Assembly (NCBI GenBank): GCA_964500965.1
Contig: CAZCQZ010000013.1
Location: 1 to 44,630 of the forward strand
Length of the DNA stretch: 44,630 bases
From: JAISGQ01 sp964500965
Lineage (GTDB): Bacteria; Bacillota; Clostridia; Oscillospirales; Acutalibacteraceae
Direction of reading: 5' to 3'
This document shows, in pieces, positions 1 through 8,812 of this stretch. Within the stretch, counting starts at the first letter, position 1. Every line of letters begins with the position of its first letter. Made by a program: the position numbers and the translations under genes. The notes beneath the pieces are model-generated. The model was not told the origin of the DNA. It made no database searches and was given only the letters and a program-made list of their open reading frames with translations.

Positions 1-42
1 TTACCATTTGCCTTTTTCCGAAAGGCAAGCGATTGAGTAACA

Positions 43-83
43 CCTTAGGAGGCGAACGCTCTATCCTGCTGAGCTACGGGCGC
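43..83 (-). tRNA. tRNA-Arg(CCT), 5' half only
   Basis: Read on the minus strand from 83, the acceptor 5' strand GCGCCCG, the D arm (GCTC...GAGC) and the anticodon stem and loop TTCGC-CTCCTAA are all present, which gives a CCT anticodon for arginine AGG codons. After the loop the partner of the anticodon stem (GCGAA expected) is missing, and positions 1-42 contain no T-arm or acceptor 3' strand; instead there is an 8-bp hairpin (TTGCCTTT/AAAGGCAA). The gene is therefore interrupted, or is split by an intron that continues beyond the window edge, or abuts an integration or assembly junction. A consensus promoter lies about 50 nt upstream, so the region should be transcribed. Confidence 0.75.
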
Positions 84-140
84 ATATATTTCGGAAATTA
101 CGACATCGCAACAAATATGTCTGCCTGTCTTCCGAACGGT

Positions 141-169
141 ATTATAACATTCCAATGACTGTTTGTCAA
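141..169 (-). promoter_or_regulatory. Sigma-A promoter of the tRNA-Arg fragment
   Basis: On the minus strand TTGACA (164-169) and TATAAT (141-146) are separated by exactly 17 bp, a full consensus match. Transcription would start near 134 and run into the tRNA at 83. Confidence 0.85.
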
Positions 170-310
170 TCTCACGATTTCCGCCGTTGACCTGTAAAAA
201 CGAAATGCAGATTTGCAACCAGATAGTTCTCGGCGGTGCAAAAACGCAACTGTTATTCTTTACGAAAAGTTGAAAGTATATCGGCGTCATTTCAAAGAGG
301 TACAAATAAG

Positions 311-346
311 ACCGGCTCTTTGCCGCAAGCACGGTAAAGAGCCGGT
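311..346 (-). terminator. Rho-independent terminator of the GH3 gene
   Basis: A 15-bp stem (arms 311-325 and 332-346, one G-U pair) with a 6-nt loop sits directly downstream of the GH3 stop codon. On the minus strand it is followed by a T-rich tail (TCTTATTTGT). Confidence 0.8.
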
Positions 347-363
347 TCGTTTATAATTTCATC

Positions 364-3273
364 TCAGATGTCTGAAAATGCGATAGAATGAACGGCAACG
401 CTGCCTGTTGTAAGAATCTTGAAATCAAACGTATCGGCACTCGGAAGTTTTACGCAGCATTCTACTATCTGCCATGTGGGGAAGTTCTGCTCGCCGTTCT
501 GCTTAGGCCAATCTGCGACATCTACGGAAATCGGCACTACAGCACTGCCAACGGCATTTCCGTCGTTGACCACGAAATCCAGTCTTGCTCCGGCAGCGGT
601 ATATCCCGCACAGCAGATACGCATTTTGACCTCACCGGAAGAAACACAGTTTTTAAATATAATTTCGCCGCCCATATCGGAGTTTGTATACACAGCCGGA
701 ATCTTACTGCCGCGTTTTTCGATAAACGTAACATCTTCGTAGTCATCGCATTTCCATGCATACACCGTGCCGTCGAGATTTCTCGGCGGCAGTTTCTTTC
801 CGGGAACAATGACCTGTCCCGTAAGTCTTATATCGCCGCTTGACACGCCAATCATAATATTGGCAAAACCCTGCTCCAGCACAAAGCTGTCGGTATTTAC
901 GTCCCAGATGCAAAGCTCATCATACGGCAGATAAAAGTCCACCGTCACACTGCCGTTTGCCGGCACTGTAACACGTTCAAAGCCCTTTAACTGTAAAATG
1001 GGTCTTGGCAGTGCGGATTCCCTGACCGAAATATACATTTGCGGAACGTCCTGAGCATCAAAATCACTGTGATTTGAGGCTGTGAACGAAACATTCCAGC
1101 CCTCTCCCTCAGGTATTATTTTCAGTCCCGAATATTCAATCTGCGCGTAGCTCAGACCGTGTCCGAAAGGATAAATTATGCCGTCGCTGTTCCAGAGATA
1201 TGTCATCTCGCCGTGCATAATGTCGTAGTTCATTACAGTTTCCGGGGCATAGCGATGACTGCTGACCCAGGTCATCGGAAGTCTGCCGGCAGGAGAAACG
1301 TCACCGGAAAGAATATCGGCAAGACCGTTTCCCGTCTCCTGCATACCGTGAGCCATTGTCACCACCGCATTCGTCATGGAGGTTGACACTCCGCAATCGT
1401 AGGGATAACTGGTCATAATAACCGCCACGCTGTTGGGATTTGCCAGTGCCGCGTTTCTGATAAGCATTTCGTCACGGGGCGGCAGCAAAAGAGAATGACG
1501 GTCAATACATTCTCTGGCATGTATCATGGGATTGCTTCCCACAACGGTAACAACCGTATCATAATCCGCCGCACGACGCATCGCGGTTGTCTCGTTGTTG
1601 ACGGTACACATTACGAACATATTCGCTTCGTCGGGAGCAAAGGGCTTGCCGAATTTAATCGAGATACCCTCACTGTCCCAGGAGGCTAATCTGCCGTCAA
1701 ACGCCCTTATCAAGACCCTGCCGTCCCCCTGAGGAACAAGGGTAAACTGTGTTCTGACATACCAGCTCAGGGAAGTTTCGCTTATAGTACGCGCCGGATA
1801 TTCGGTTTCTATGCGCTGCATTTCAGCCTGTGCCGCTTCGTCCGGTATCTCGTTCGGCTTTTGAATGTGTCCCAAATCCAAAAGCTTTCCGTTTTCGAGA
1901 GAACGCAGTGTAACCGAACCGAAGCCCCAGTCCTCAAGATAAAACTTTGCGCTGTCCTGTCCTTTTTCGCCGACCGTAAGTGCATCGTATTCCCCTGCAA
2001 GCACCAGCGGCAATCCGGATGCGGTTGTAAAGCTGACAATATCGCGTGCTTCCAGATAGTCAACATTTTCTTCGCCAAAGCGCGCTTTGAGCCCGTCCAG
2101 CACAGTGACCCTGTAATCCATGAACGCGGTATACCAATCCATATGAATCTGAGTTGCCATGTGACCGATAACTGCAATTTTGCCGCCTTTAATGGGCAAT
2201 GCTCCGCGATTTTTCAGCAGAACGCAGGACTCCGTCACGGCACGTCGGGCAAGTGCCTTGTGTTCGGCGCAGTTTACAAGCTCCGAGCTTTTCAGCTCAT
2301 CATAGGGTGTGGACGGGTCGAATTGACCGAGCTTAAAGCGGACGCGCAGTATGGAGCGGACATGTTTGTCAAGCTCGTCCTCTGTCAGCAAACCGCGTTC
2401 CAGTGCCGCTTTCAGCGCAGGCACTACTATTTCGGCATCATCGGTCATGGAATCCGCGCCGTTTTTCAACGCGTGAGCTACTGTTTCGCAGTTTTCCTTG
2501 AAATAGTGATGATATGTTACGGTCTGTTCAAAATCGCCGCCGTCGGTCACAATGTGACCGCGGTTTTCCATTCCCCATTCCTCTTTAACAAGGTCGTTGA
2601 GCATAGGGCTGAGCATCATCGGAATGCCGTTGACTTCGTTGTACGATGACATGACCGAATATGCACCTGCATCTTTAATTGCGGCTTTAAAGGGTACGGT
2701 ATAATACTCTCTCAGCAGTCTCGGAGAAATGGAGCAATTACATGAGCCTCTGTGATACTCGTTGTTATTGGCAAAAAAGTGCTTCGGACCGCTTGTTACT
2801 CTGAGAGGGTCTTTTCCGTTGTCGTTCTGAGCACCGCGAATTATGCACTTGGCAAGCTCGCCTGTAAGATAGGGGTCTTCTCCGTAGCCCTCCTCGGTTC
2901 GTCCCCAGTAGGGACTGCGTTCAAGGTCAACGGTCGGAAACCAGAGTGCCGTACCGCCCTTTTTGCCGGTGCGGTTATAAAAGCCTCTTGCTTCCTTTCC
3001 CGTAACTTCGCCTATTTTGAAAAGCAGGTCACGGTCGAAGCTTGCGGCAAGACCGATTGTCTGCGGAAAGGTTGTTGCGGCTTCCAAACGGTCGATATAC
3101 CCGTGAGCGCCCTCTCCTCCGACGCAGTATTCACCTATTCCCAGCCGCTCGACAGCCGCATGCCTGGTGGGAATAAAGCCCATTTTTTCTTCAAGGGTCA
3201 GCCGTGACATCAAATCGTCCAAACGGTCTTCTATATTGAGCGATGGGTTTCTGAACGGAAACTCAAATTGCAT
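364..3273 (-). CDS. Glycoside hydrolase family 3 beta-glycosidase (glucosidase/xylosidase-like)
   Basis: 969 aa, no signal peptide, so probably an intracellular enzyme that removes terminal beta-linked glucose or xylose from oligosaccharides. The N-terminal barrel has the GH3 landmarks GRTEEGYGEDPYL (residues 124-136) and KHFFANNNE (164-172). The nucleophile is predicted to be Asp244 in IVTDGGDF, a variant of the usual SDW context. The second domain includes the family signature PFGHGLSY. Between them, roughly residues 405-540, lies an inserted stretch with spacing typical of a fascin/ricin-like beta-trefoil (DWGFGSVTLRS, NGKLLDLG). After a fibronectin-III-like segment, the last ~120 residues resemble a CBM6-type beta-sandwich. 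The start is ATG behind CGGAGGTAA. It appears monocistronic, with its own terminator. Substrate cannot be fixed from sequence alone. Confidence 0.9.
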   Translation of the reverse strand: MQFEFPFRNPSLNIEDRLDDLMSRLTLEEKMGFIPTRHAAVERLGIGEYCVGGEGAHGYIDRLEAATTFPQTIGLAASFDRDLLFKIGEVTGKEARGFYNRTGKKGGTALWFPTVDLERSPYWGRTEEGYGEDPYLTGELAKCIIRGAQNDNGKDPLRVTSGPKHFFANNNEYHRGSCNCSISPRLLREYYTVPFKAAIKDAGAYSVMSSYNEVNGIPMMLSPMLNDLVKEEWGMENRGHIVTDGGDFEQTVTYHHYFKENCETVAHALKNGADSMTDDAEIVVPALKAALERGLLTEDELDKHVRSILRVRFKLGQFDPSTPYDELKSSELVNCAEHKALARRAVTESCVLLKNRGALPIKGGKIAVIGHMATQIHMDWYTAFMDYRVTVLDGLKARFGEENVDYLEARDIVSFTTASGLPLVLAGEYDALTVGEKGQDSAKFYLEDWGFGSVTLRSLENGKLLDLGHIQKPNEIPDEAAQAEMQRIETEYPARTISETSLSWYVRTQFTLVPQGDGRVLIRAFDGRLASWDSEGISIKFGKPFAPDEANMFVMCTVNNETTAMRRAADYDTVVTVVGSNPMIHARECIDRHSLLLPPRDEMLIRNAALANPNSVAVIMTSYPYDCGVSTSMTNAVVTMAHGMQETGNGLADILSGDVSPAGRLPMTWVSSHRYAPETVMNYDIMHGEMTYLWNSDGIIYPFGHGLSYAQIEYSGLKIIPEGEGWNVSFTASNHSDFDAQDVPQMYISVRESALPRPILQLKGFERVTVPANGSVTVDFYLPYDELCIWDVNTDSFVLEQGFANIMIGVSSGDIRLTGQVIVPGKKLPPRNLDGTVYAWKCDDYEDVTFIEKRGSKIPAVYTNSDMGGEIIFKNCVSSGEVKMRICCAGYTAAGARLDFVVNDGNAVGSAVVPISVDVADWPKQNGEQNFPTWQIVECCVKLPSADTFDFKILTTGSVAVHSIAFSDI

Positions 3274-3364
3274 TTATATTACCTCCGAATTTCGGTATTT
3301 CATGCTTATATTACCCAATACTTTGTCAACTGTCAAGCTCAGAAGCTGATGTAACGGCAAATAT

Positions 3365-5668
3365 TTACGCCGCGTTTATCCGTGCCGTCAGGACGGTAAT
3401 ATCGTCATCGCCCTCTTTTCGTGCCGCCTTCGATTTTGACAGCAAAGAACGCGCCAATGTCCTCATATCGGTAATTTCACATGCCGCAAGCTGTTTTTCA
3501 AACCAATCGTCCTCATCGGGAACGCCGTCCGAAATCATAATCACAACATCCCCATCGTTTAACTGCTCGTTAACCTGCGCAAATTCAACCTCGCGCAGTA
3601 TGCCCAGCGGCAGTGATTCTCTGTCGATTCTGCGAATTTCACCGGACGAGATTATATAAGTTTTTACCGCTCCTGCTTTACAAAGCTGTGCTTCGCCGGT
3701 AAACAGATTGACTTTTGTAATATCAAGTGTGGCAAGCGATTCGTCTTCGGATTTTACAAGCAACGCGGAATTTATGACTTTCATTGCGCCGGCAAATCCG
3801 AAGCCCGCTCTCAGCAGCCTGCCTGTCAAGCCGCAGGTCATCGCACTGTCCACCGCCGCTCTTCCGCCGCTTCCCATGCCGTCGCTTATTATCATCACCG
3901 CGTTGCCGTCATCGTCAAGAAATGCTTCATATGCATCTCCGCACAGCTTTTCGTTAGTGCAGCAGTGCTGTGCCGCGCCGAATTCCACCTGCAAATTGGG
4001 GAGCTGACCGGTTGTCAGCGTAAATTCCGTTCCGCCCTCTATCACGGGAGTTGACAGCTCCATACCGAGTGCGTCCTCAAGCTCGTAAATAAGCTCGTTT
4101 CTGGCAATCGCCCGGTTTTTTCTGCCGCCCACCTTTGCCGTGACGGAAAGTCTGCCTGCACTGTTAACTATACATCTTACGCTTTCCGGAATATATCCCG
4201 AACGGTGCAGGGCTTCACTGACGGCGACTGCGGCATCATCGTCCGATATGTCTTCCTGCTGGGTTTTCTCCGCCAAATCCGTGAGCATCAGGCTCACACC
4301 TCCCAATTGGTCGCCTATGACCGAACGGACATGTGCTACGCGCTGTCTGGCGTTTTCGCGAGCTGTCAGCTCCGCGTAATTTCTGTTGATTTCATTCATC
4401 ATTTCGTCGGAACGCGCACAGCGTTGCCGAAATTCCATTGGCAATGTTTTTGTGCTGAGTGCGCCGTCCTCTCTTAATATGGGGGTTAAAAGCTGTAGTG
4501 CCTTTTGAGTTTCCTCTCTGGCGCATTCCCAGCAATGCTTTGATATTGGGCATTTGTCACAGACATTTTCGGTGCTTTGCCGATAAATCTGCTCTATTCC
4601 CGGCGAGCGCCTTTTTCCGAGCTTTTCGGACACCATGTCCACTGTATCGGATACGCTCAGAAGTGCTTTTGCCGCGCTCTCCAGCTTCCGGGCGACAAGT
4701 GTTGTCGCAAGCGGCTCAACCGATTTTGTTCGCGCTATGCCGATTCTTTCAAAAAGTGAGGTCATTGATGCTTCCGGAATCATTTTAAACGCGACTGCCG
4801 ACACAAGAGCTTCCGCAAGCAGAAAGACATTTATGCTGCCGCTCATGAAAGACGCCAGTATCATTACCGCAAACGCCGCCACAGCAGTTGCAAGTGTTCC
4901 TATATATGAAAACACACCTGCGGTAAGCCCTGCAATGGCACACATTCCGGCTATGGCAAGACTGCTTCCGGAGGCTGCAAGCACTGTTCCGCAGGCTACC
5001 CCGGCTATTGCACCGCCGGTTTCTTTTTTTGCTCTTGCACAGTTTAGCATGGCAAAGAAAACCAGGGCACGTCCTATCGAAAAGCCGTAAATATTTATTC
5101 TGCACAGTCCTGCCGCCGCCATGCACACGGCAATTATCAACGCTGTACACTCCTGCCTTTCCATGGCGTAAAGCCGTCCTGCCCGAACGCTGTCAAAGGC
5201 ACGTGCAATGAAATACGAGCCTGCTGCGGCAAGTATGCCGTCAGCGGCATAAAGCGCAATATCGTAGGAGAGCTTCGCACCTATAGACCCTGAAATAACC
5301 GAGCCTGTCAGCACGGTTGCGCCCATTGCCGCACACGGTATGAATGCCGGGTGTGCGCTCAGTTTTTTCAGCTCACCGCACGCCCAACGAATCCCGGCAA
5401 CGGCTATTACAGTTGCTACCGAACGAAGCCTGTCCGCTTCGTTAAAGGGTAAAAAGCAGCCGATTATCGCACCAAGTCCCGCAAGAACGCTGTAGCCGTG
5501 AGGCGCGGCGGCTACGTAAGCAGTGGCAAAGGGCGTCATCACGCCGCCCACCGACGAACACCCCATAAATATTCCGCATATGAACACCGCGATTTTCATT
5601 GCAAGGCTTCTCGATATTCTTTTAAAGGGTATTGTGACCCTGTTAAAGCGTATGCTTCTTTCGTCCAT
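3365..5668 (-). CDS. spoIIE: Stage II sporulation protein E (SpoIIE), membrane PP2C phosphatase
   Basis: 767 aa. In the family, SpoIIE dephosphorylates the anti-anti-sigma factor SpoIIAA to activate sigma-F in the forespore, and acts at the polar septum. The N-terminal ~310 residues hold about ten hydrophobic segments. A central regulatory region contains a cysteine-rich patch (CDKCPISKHCWEC), and the C-terminal ~220 residues are a PP2C domain with the hallmark DGMGSGG and the later ISDGVPDEDD, which supply the metal-binding aspartates. Length is normal for the family. The start is ATG behind AGGAGG. It is the only sporulation gene in the window and implies an endospore former. Confidence 0.95.
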   Translation of the reverse strand: MDERSIRFNRVTIPFKRISRSLAMKIAVFICGIFMGCSSVGGVMTPFATAYVAAAPHGYSVLAGLGAIIGCFLPFNEADRLRSVATVIAVAGIRWACGELKKLSAHPAFIPCAAMGATVLTGSVISGSIGAKLSYDIALYAADGILAAAGSYFIARAFDSVRAGRLYAMERQECTALIIAVCMAAAGLCRINIYGFSIGRALVFFAMLNCARAKKETGGAIAGVACGTVLAASGSSLAIAGMCAIAGLTAGVFSYIGTLATAVAAFAVMILASFMSGSINVFLLAEALVSAVAFKMIPEASMTSLFERIGIARTKSVEPLATTLVARKLESAAKALLSVSDTVDMVSEKLGKRRSPGIEQIYRQSTENVCDKCPISKHCWECAREETQKALQLLTPILREDGALSTKTLPMEFRQRCARSDEMMNEINRNYAELTARENARQRVAHVRSVIGDQLGGVSLMLTDLAEKTQQEDISDDDAAVAVSEALHRSGYIPESVRCIVNSAGRLSVTAKVGGRKNRAIARNELIYELEDALGMELSTPVIEGGTEFTLTTGQLPNLQVEFGAAQHCCTNEKLCGDAYEAFLDDDGNAVMIISDGMGSGGRAAVDSAMTCGLTGRLLRAGFGFAGAMKVINSALLVKSEDESLATLDITKVNLFTGEAQLCKAGAVKTYIISSGEIRRIDRESLPLGILREVEFAQVNEQLNDGDVVIMISDGVPDEDDWFEKQLAACEITDMRTLARSLLSKSKAARKEGDDDITVLTARINAA

Positions 5669-5780
5669 TTTTACATCCTCCTTGTATTGCTATTGTATAT
5701 CCGACCTAGCAAAAATACTGTCGCTGCGTAAGTGGCGTATTTATAAACAATAGGAGGAATTTTTGTTTACTAAACGGTAA

Positions 5781-5810
5781 TTGACAGGCTGTGCTCGTTG
5801 GCTGTATAAT
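5781..5810 (+). promoter_or_regulatory. Sigma-A promoter of mltG
   Basis: TTGACA (5781-5786) and TATAAT (5805-5810) with an 18-bp spacer. The expected start near 5817 excludes the upstream ATG-type codon at 5791 as a translation start and supports the GTG at 5845. Confidence 0.85.
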
Positions 5811-5844
5811 TATCACGGATTTTAACGTGAAAGGAGTAACCGAT

Positions 5845-6696
5845 GTGAAAAAATTACCGAGATTTTTTATTCCGCTGCTTATTCTGATTATGTCATTGCT
5901 TTTTATTTCCGGCTGTGACGAGCTTTCTTCCTCCGTAATGACCGGAAGCTCACGGGAAACCGTTACAGTTACATTCCCGGAGGGGCGCAATGTACGCCAG
6001 TTTGCAAACAGACTCGAAGAAAACGGCGTTTGCTCGGCTTCGGATTTTTTAAGCGCCTGCGCCGATTACGACTGGTCTGCGGAATATGATTTCCTGCCTG
6101 AGCAGAGTGTGCTTTCCCAACGCCCTTATCCTTTGGAGGGGTATCTCTTTCCCGATACATATGAATTTTTCGTCGGTGAAGATGCCTATTCCTGCGTGAG
6201 AAGATTCTTAAATAATTTTTCCCGCAGGGTAACTGCCGAAATGATCAGCGACTGCGATACCGTCGGGCTGTCTCTCGATGAGGCAATAATACTCGCCTCC
6301 ATAGTCGAACGTGAGACAAATGTTTACACGGAATCGGCAAAGGTTGCCGCGGTTTTTCACAACCGAATAAATCACCCCACAGGCTACAAGGGGGTGGACG
6401 GCACTTACACAGGCGGTTATTTCCAGTCCGATGCGACAAAGTATTACCCCTATGTTTACGGTGAGGAGCTTCCGGAGGGATTTGTAAGTGAGTACAACAC
6501 CTATAATTTCGCAGGTCTGCCCAAAGGCTCAATTTGCAATCCGGGACTTGCTTCAATAAAAGCCGCCATTTATCCCGATACGGAATGTGACGCTCTTTTC
6601 TTCTACACCGATAAAAATTCCACACATTATTACGCGGTGTCATACAATGACCACCTTAAAAACATCAAATATTGCAGAGATAACGGACTGGCATAA
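5845..6696 (+). CDS. mltG: Endolytic murein transglycosylase MltG, lipoprotein form
   Basis: 283 aa from a GTG start placed 8 nt after AAGGAG. MltG cleaves nascent peptidoglycan strands at the membrane and sets glycan strand length. The N-terminus is a lipoprotein signal (KKLPRF, then a hydrophobic run, then FISGC); most relatives use a transmembrane anchor instead. A LysM-like segment (TFPEGRNVRQFANRLEENG) precedes the YceG domain, whose catalytic glutamate lies in ILASIVERET. Later YNTYNFAGLPKGSICNPG is the family's C-terminal signature. The gene stands alone, divergent from spoIIE, and is followed by a repeat-rich gene-free stretch. Confidence 0.92.
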   Translation: MKKLPRFFIPLLILIMSLLFISGCDELSSSVMTGSSRETVTVTFPEGRNVRQFANRLEENGVCSASDFLSACADYDWSAEYDFLPEQSVLSQRPYPLEGYLFPDTYEFFVGEDAYSCVRRFLNNFSRRVTAEMISDCDTVGLSLDEAIILASIVERETNVYTESAKVAAVFHNRINHPTGYKGVDGTYTGGYFQSDATKYYPYVYGEELPEGFVSEYNTYNFAGLPKGSICNPGLASIKAAIYPDTECDALFFYTDKNSTHYYAVSYNDHLKNIKYCRDNGLA

Positions 6697-6720
6697 TAAT
6701 TAAATGGGCTGTAAAAAAGA

Positions 6721-6790
6721 TGTAGAACGGACAAACCGAATCCAAAGGCGTACAGGGGTACGTCGAGAGGTGGGGGTTGTCCGTTCTACA
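6721..6790 (+). repeat. Dispersed palindromic repeat, copy 1
   Basis: A perfect 14-bp outer stem (6721-6734 with 6777-6790) encloses a 5-bp inner hairpin CGTAC/GTACG (6749-6753 with 6758-6762). The 56-nt core 6728-6783 aligns end to end with 12494-12549, sharing CGG-R-CAAACC, AAGGCGTAC and the closing arm. The A-to-G change in one arm of the second copy is matched by T-to-C in the other. Confidence 0.65.
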
Positions 6791-6812
6791 TAAAACATGA
6801 GAATCTTTACAA

Positions 6813-6850
6813 TTTTGCATACTTAATGACTTTTCATTAAGTATGCAAAA
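6813..6850. repeat. Perfect 17-bp stem hairpin
   Basis: The arms at 6813-6829 and 6834-6850 are exact inverted repeats around a 4-nt loop (CTTT). The arm ends are T4 and A4, so it could act as a terminator in either direction. It lies inside the composite element 6704-6913. Confidence 0.6.
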
Positions 6851-6913
6851 CAATATATTAAATTATTTGTTTATTATATTGTTTTATGCGGTCTGCGCTT
6901 TCTTACAGCCCAT

Positions 6914-7255
6914 ATTACAGTATTTCAATTAAAACTTTGCAATAAGACTCGCGTTTTCAATAACATCACAAGCGATACACCCTGTAAAGGGTATTCCAAA
7001 AGGGAATTGAGCAAGACTGGTATGAGAAGAACGGTATCAACCCCTTTTGGTCGCTGAAGGAGGAGATTCTAAAGAGGGGTAAGAATCGAAACTTCCCCCT
7101 CTTTAGTGCCCTTTCTTTGCGTCTCGTTTCTTTGGGCAATCAAAGAAATGAGACATTAAGCGTTAGAAATAATTAGAGACTTCGATATAGCTTGAAGCTT
7201 CAATAATGTAAAGTTTAAAATAAAACAAGGTACTATTATTTTAAAGGTGTTTATT
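6914..7255. other. Gene-free stretch with a short coding-like relic and two hairpins
   Basis: No gene with start and ribosome binding site is visible. The plus frame from about 6988 to 7173 is open and reads like a protein tail (WYEKNGINPFWSLKEEILKRG, then SLRLVSLGNQRNET), but it has no start. An 11-bp perfect hairpin (7069-7079/7096-7106) and a 14-bp hairpin with one G-U pair on the plus strand (7121-7134/7141-7154) lie within it. This may be a gene remnant or a dispersed palindromic repeat. Confidence 0.45.
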
Positions 7256-8800
7256 TTAATCCAGAATCAGAATCGAATATTTCGGCATGGTAAGGGTAAA
7301 TATGCCGTTATTCTCCTCAACCTTTACACTGACATCGGATATAATAAGCTCTCCCACTGCTTTTTCAACGCCGAAATCAGACCCGTTCAGCGTAACGGTC
7401 TTTTCTTCTTCGGAAAAGTTTATCACTATTGCTATGCTGTTACCGTTCCAGTTTTTCTCGATTGCAGCCACATATGCATCGTCGTAATCATGCACCGTAA
7501 CACTGCCTCTTGCTATTTCCGGATTCTGATTTCTCAGAAGCATGGCGTGTTTATAGTAATTCAATATTGACTGCTCGTTTTCAAGCTGTTCGGAAACGCC
7601 CGGATATTTATACCTTTCAACTGTCGTTCCCGGAGGCGATTGCGTGGTTTCTTCCTCAGTTGTCCAAAGCATACCGATACGCTTGTTGGGGTCGTCCCCT
7701 GAACCGCACATTCCGATTTCCTCACCGTAATAAGTAAAGCAGCCGCCGCTCATCATCGCCAGCAAGCCTTCTGCAAATTTAAGCTTGTCTTCACCGATAA
7801 TGAAGCTTCCCGTGCGCGCCGTATCGTGGTTTCCGAGGAAGTTTGCCTGAATCGTATCCTCTCCCAATGTTTCCTGAAGTCTCACAAGGACATTTTCGTA
7901 AACCTTTGCAGGTTCTTCCTGCGTAGATCCCAAAACCGTTGCTATATATCCGCTCGCCTGAGCGGTGGGAAAACAGAAAAACGCATCAATTCCGCTTTCG
8001 TAATACCCGGCAATGGCAACAAGATTTGTCCACGCCTCACCGACTATGAAGCTGCCCGGCTTTATGCGCTCCGCTTCCTGCTTCATGAACGAGAGAAATT
8101 CGTTAGTCGCCGTGGCATTGCCGGTATAGTAGCTGGTCACGGCGTCAAGGCGGAATCCGTCAACATTCATGTCATTGAGCCAAAACTCCATAATATTTGA
8201 AATTTCGCTTCGCACCTGCGGATTGTCAAGGTTCAAATCCGGCATTGTATTTACAAACCGGCATTCGTAATAATTGCCCACCTCACCATTGTATGAGGCG
8301 TAGCCTGAGCTGAGCTTATCGGTCCAGTTATACCAGTCCCGATAATCGCTGTCCGACACGGCGGAGGATATAAACCACGGGTGCTCGCTGGAGGTGTGGT
8401 TCACGACCAGGTCGATTATCACCCAAATTCCGCGTTCATGGGCGGCATTTACGAACTCCTCAAAATCCTCCAATGTGCCGTACTGAGGGTCGATGGAATA
8501 ATAGTCGGTAACATCGTATTTGTGATATGACGGTGACGGCATTATGGGCATAAGCCATATGCCGTTATAGCCCAAATCCGCTATATAATCAAGCTTTTCC
8601 GTCATGCCCTTTATATCGCCTATCCCGTCACCGTCACTGTCGGCATAGGAATAAACGAAAATTTCATACCAGTTTCTGTAGCTGTCATCAATAATGTTCG
8701 TCTCAGCGGAATAGCCTTTTTCTTCCTTTTGTCCACAGCCTGTAATCAACGAGCAAAACAGCATCACGCACAACAGTATGCTCAGAACACGTTTCAGCAT
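7256..8800 (-). CDS. GH13 alpha-amylase-family lipoprotein
   Basis: 514 aa, exported and lipid-anchored: signal peptide with lipobox LITGC, lipidated Cys22. The (beta/alpha)8 barrel shows the GH13 conserved regions DLVVNH (130-135), VDGFRLDAV with nucleophile Asp219, FIVGEAW with acid/base Glu255, and FLGNHDTAR with transition-state Asp326. A calcium-loop-like DSDGDGIGD (55-63) follows the first strand. It probably cleaves alpha-1,4-glucans or maltodextrins at the cell surface; GH13 is too varied to name the substrate. It starts 12 bp after the stop of the diguanylate cyclase, behind AGGAGG, so the two are likely cotranscribed. Confidence 0.92.
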   Translation of the reverse strand: MLKRVLSILLCVMLFCSLITGCGQKEEKGYSAETNIIDDSYRNWYEIFVYSYADSDGDGIGDIKGMTEKLDYIADLGYNGIWLMPIMPSPSYHKYDVTDYYSIDPQYGTLEDFEEFVNAAHERGIWVIIDLVVNHTSSEHPWFISSAVSDSDYRDWYNWTDKLSSGYASYNGEVGNYYECRFVNTMPDLNLDNPQVRSEISNIMEFWLNDMNVDGFRLDAVTSYYTGNATATNEFLSFMKQEAERIKPGSFIVGEAWTNLVAIAGYYESGIDAFFCFPTAQASGYIATVLGSTQEEPAKVYENVLVRLQETLGEDTIQANFLGNHDTARTGSFIIGEDKLKFAEGLLAMMSGGCFTYYGEEIGMCGSGDDPNKRIGMLWTTEEETTQSPPGTTVERYKYPGVSEQLENEQSILNYYKHAMLLRNQNPEIARGSVTVHDYDDAYVAAIEKNWNGNSIAIVINFSEEEKTVTLNGSDFGVEKAVGELIISDVSVKVEENNGIFTLTMPKYSILILD

Positions 8801-8812
8801 ACATAATCCTCC

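Larger units (their letters stand above)
6704..6913. repeat. Composite 210-bp inverted-repeat element (MITE-like?)
   Basis: The ends are inverted repeats matching at 15 of 16 positions (6704-6719 against 6898-6913; core ATGGGCTGTAA/TTACAGCCCAT). The interior contains two further hairpins, at 6721-6790 and 6813-6850, and AT-rich DNA but no credible ORF. No clear target-site duplication is visible. It could be a non-autonomous transposable element or simply clustered terminator-like structures after mltG. Confidence 0.4.

Noticed and set aside
5791..5844. Earlier start for mltG giving 18 extra residues
   Set aside because: This start lies inside the promoter spacer; the GTG at 5845 has the ribosome binding site and starts a proper lipoprotein signal.
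7069..7106. Hairpin as the mltG terminator
   Set aside because: It lies over 370 bp downstream and has no T-tract; earlier hairpins near 6721-6850 are better candidates.
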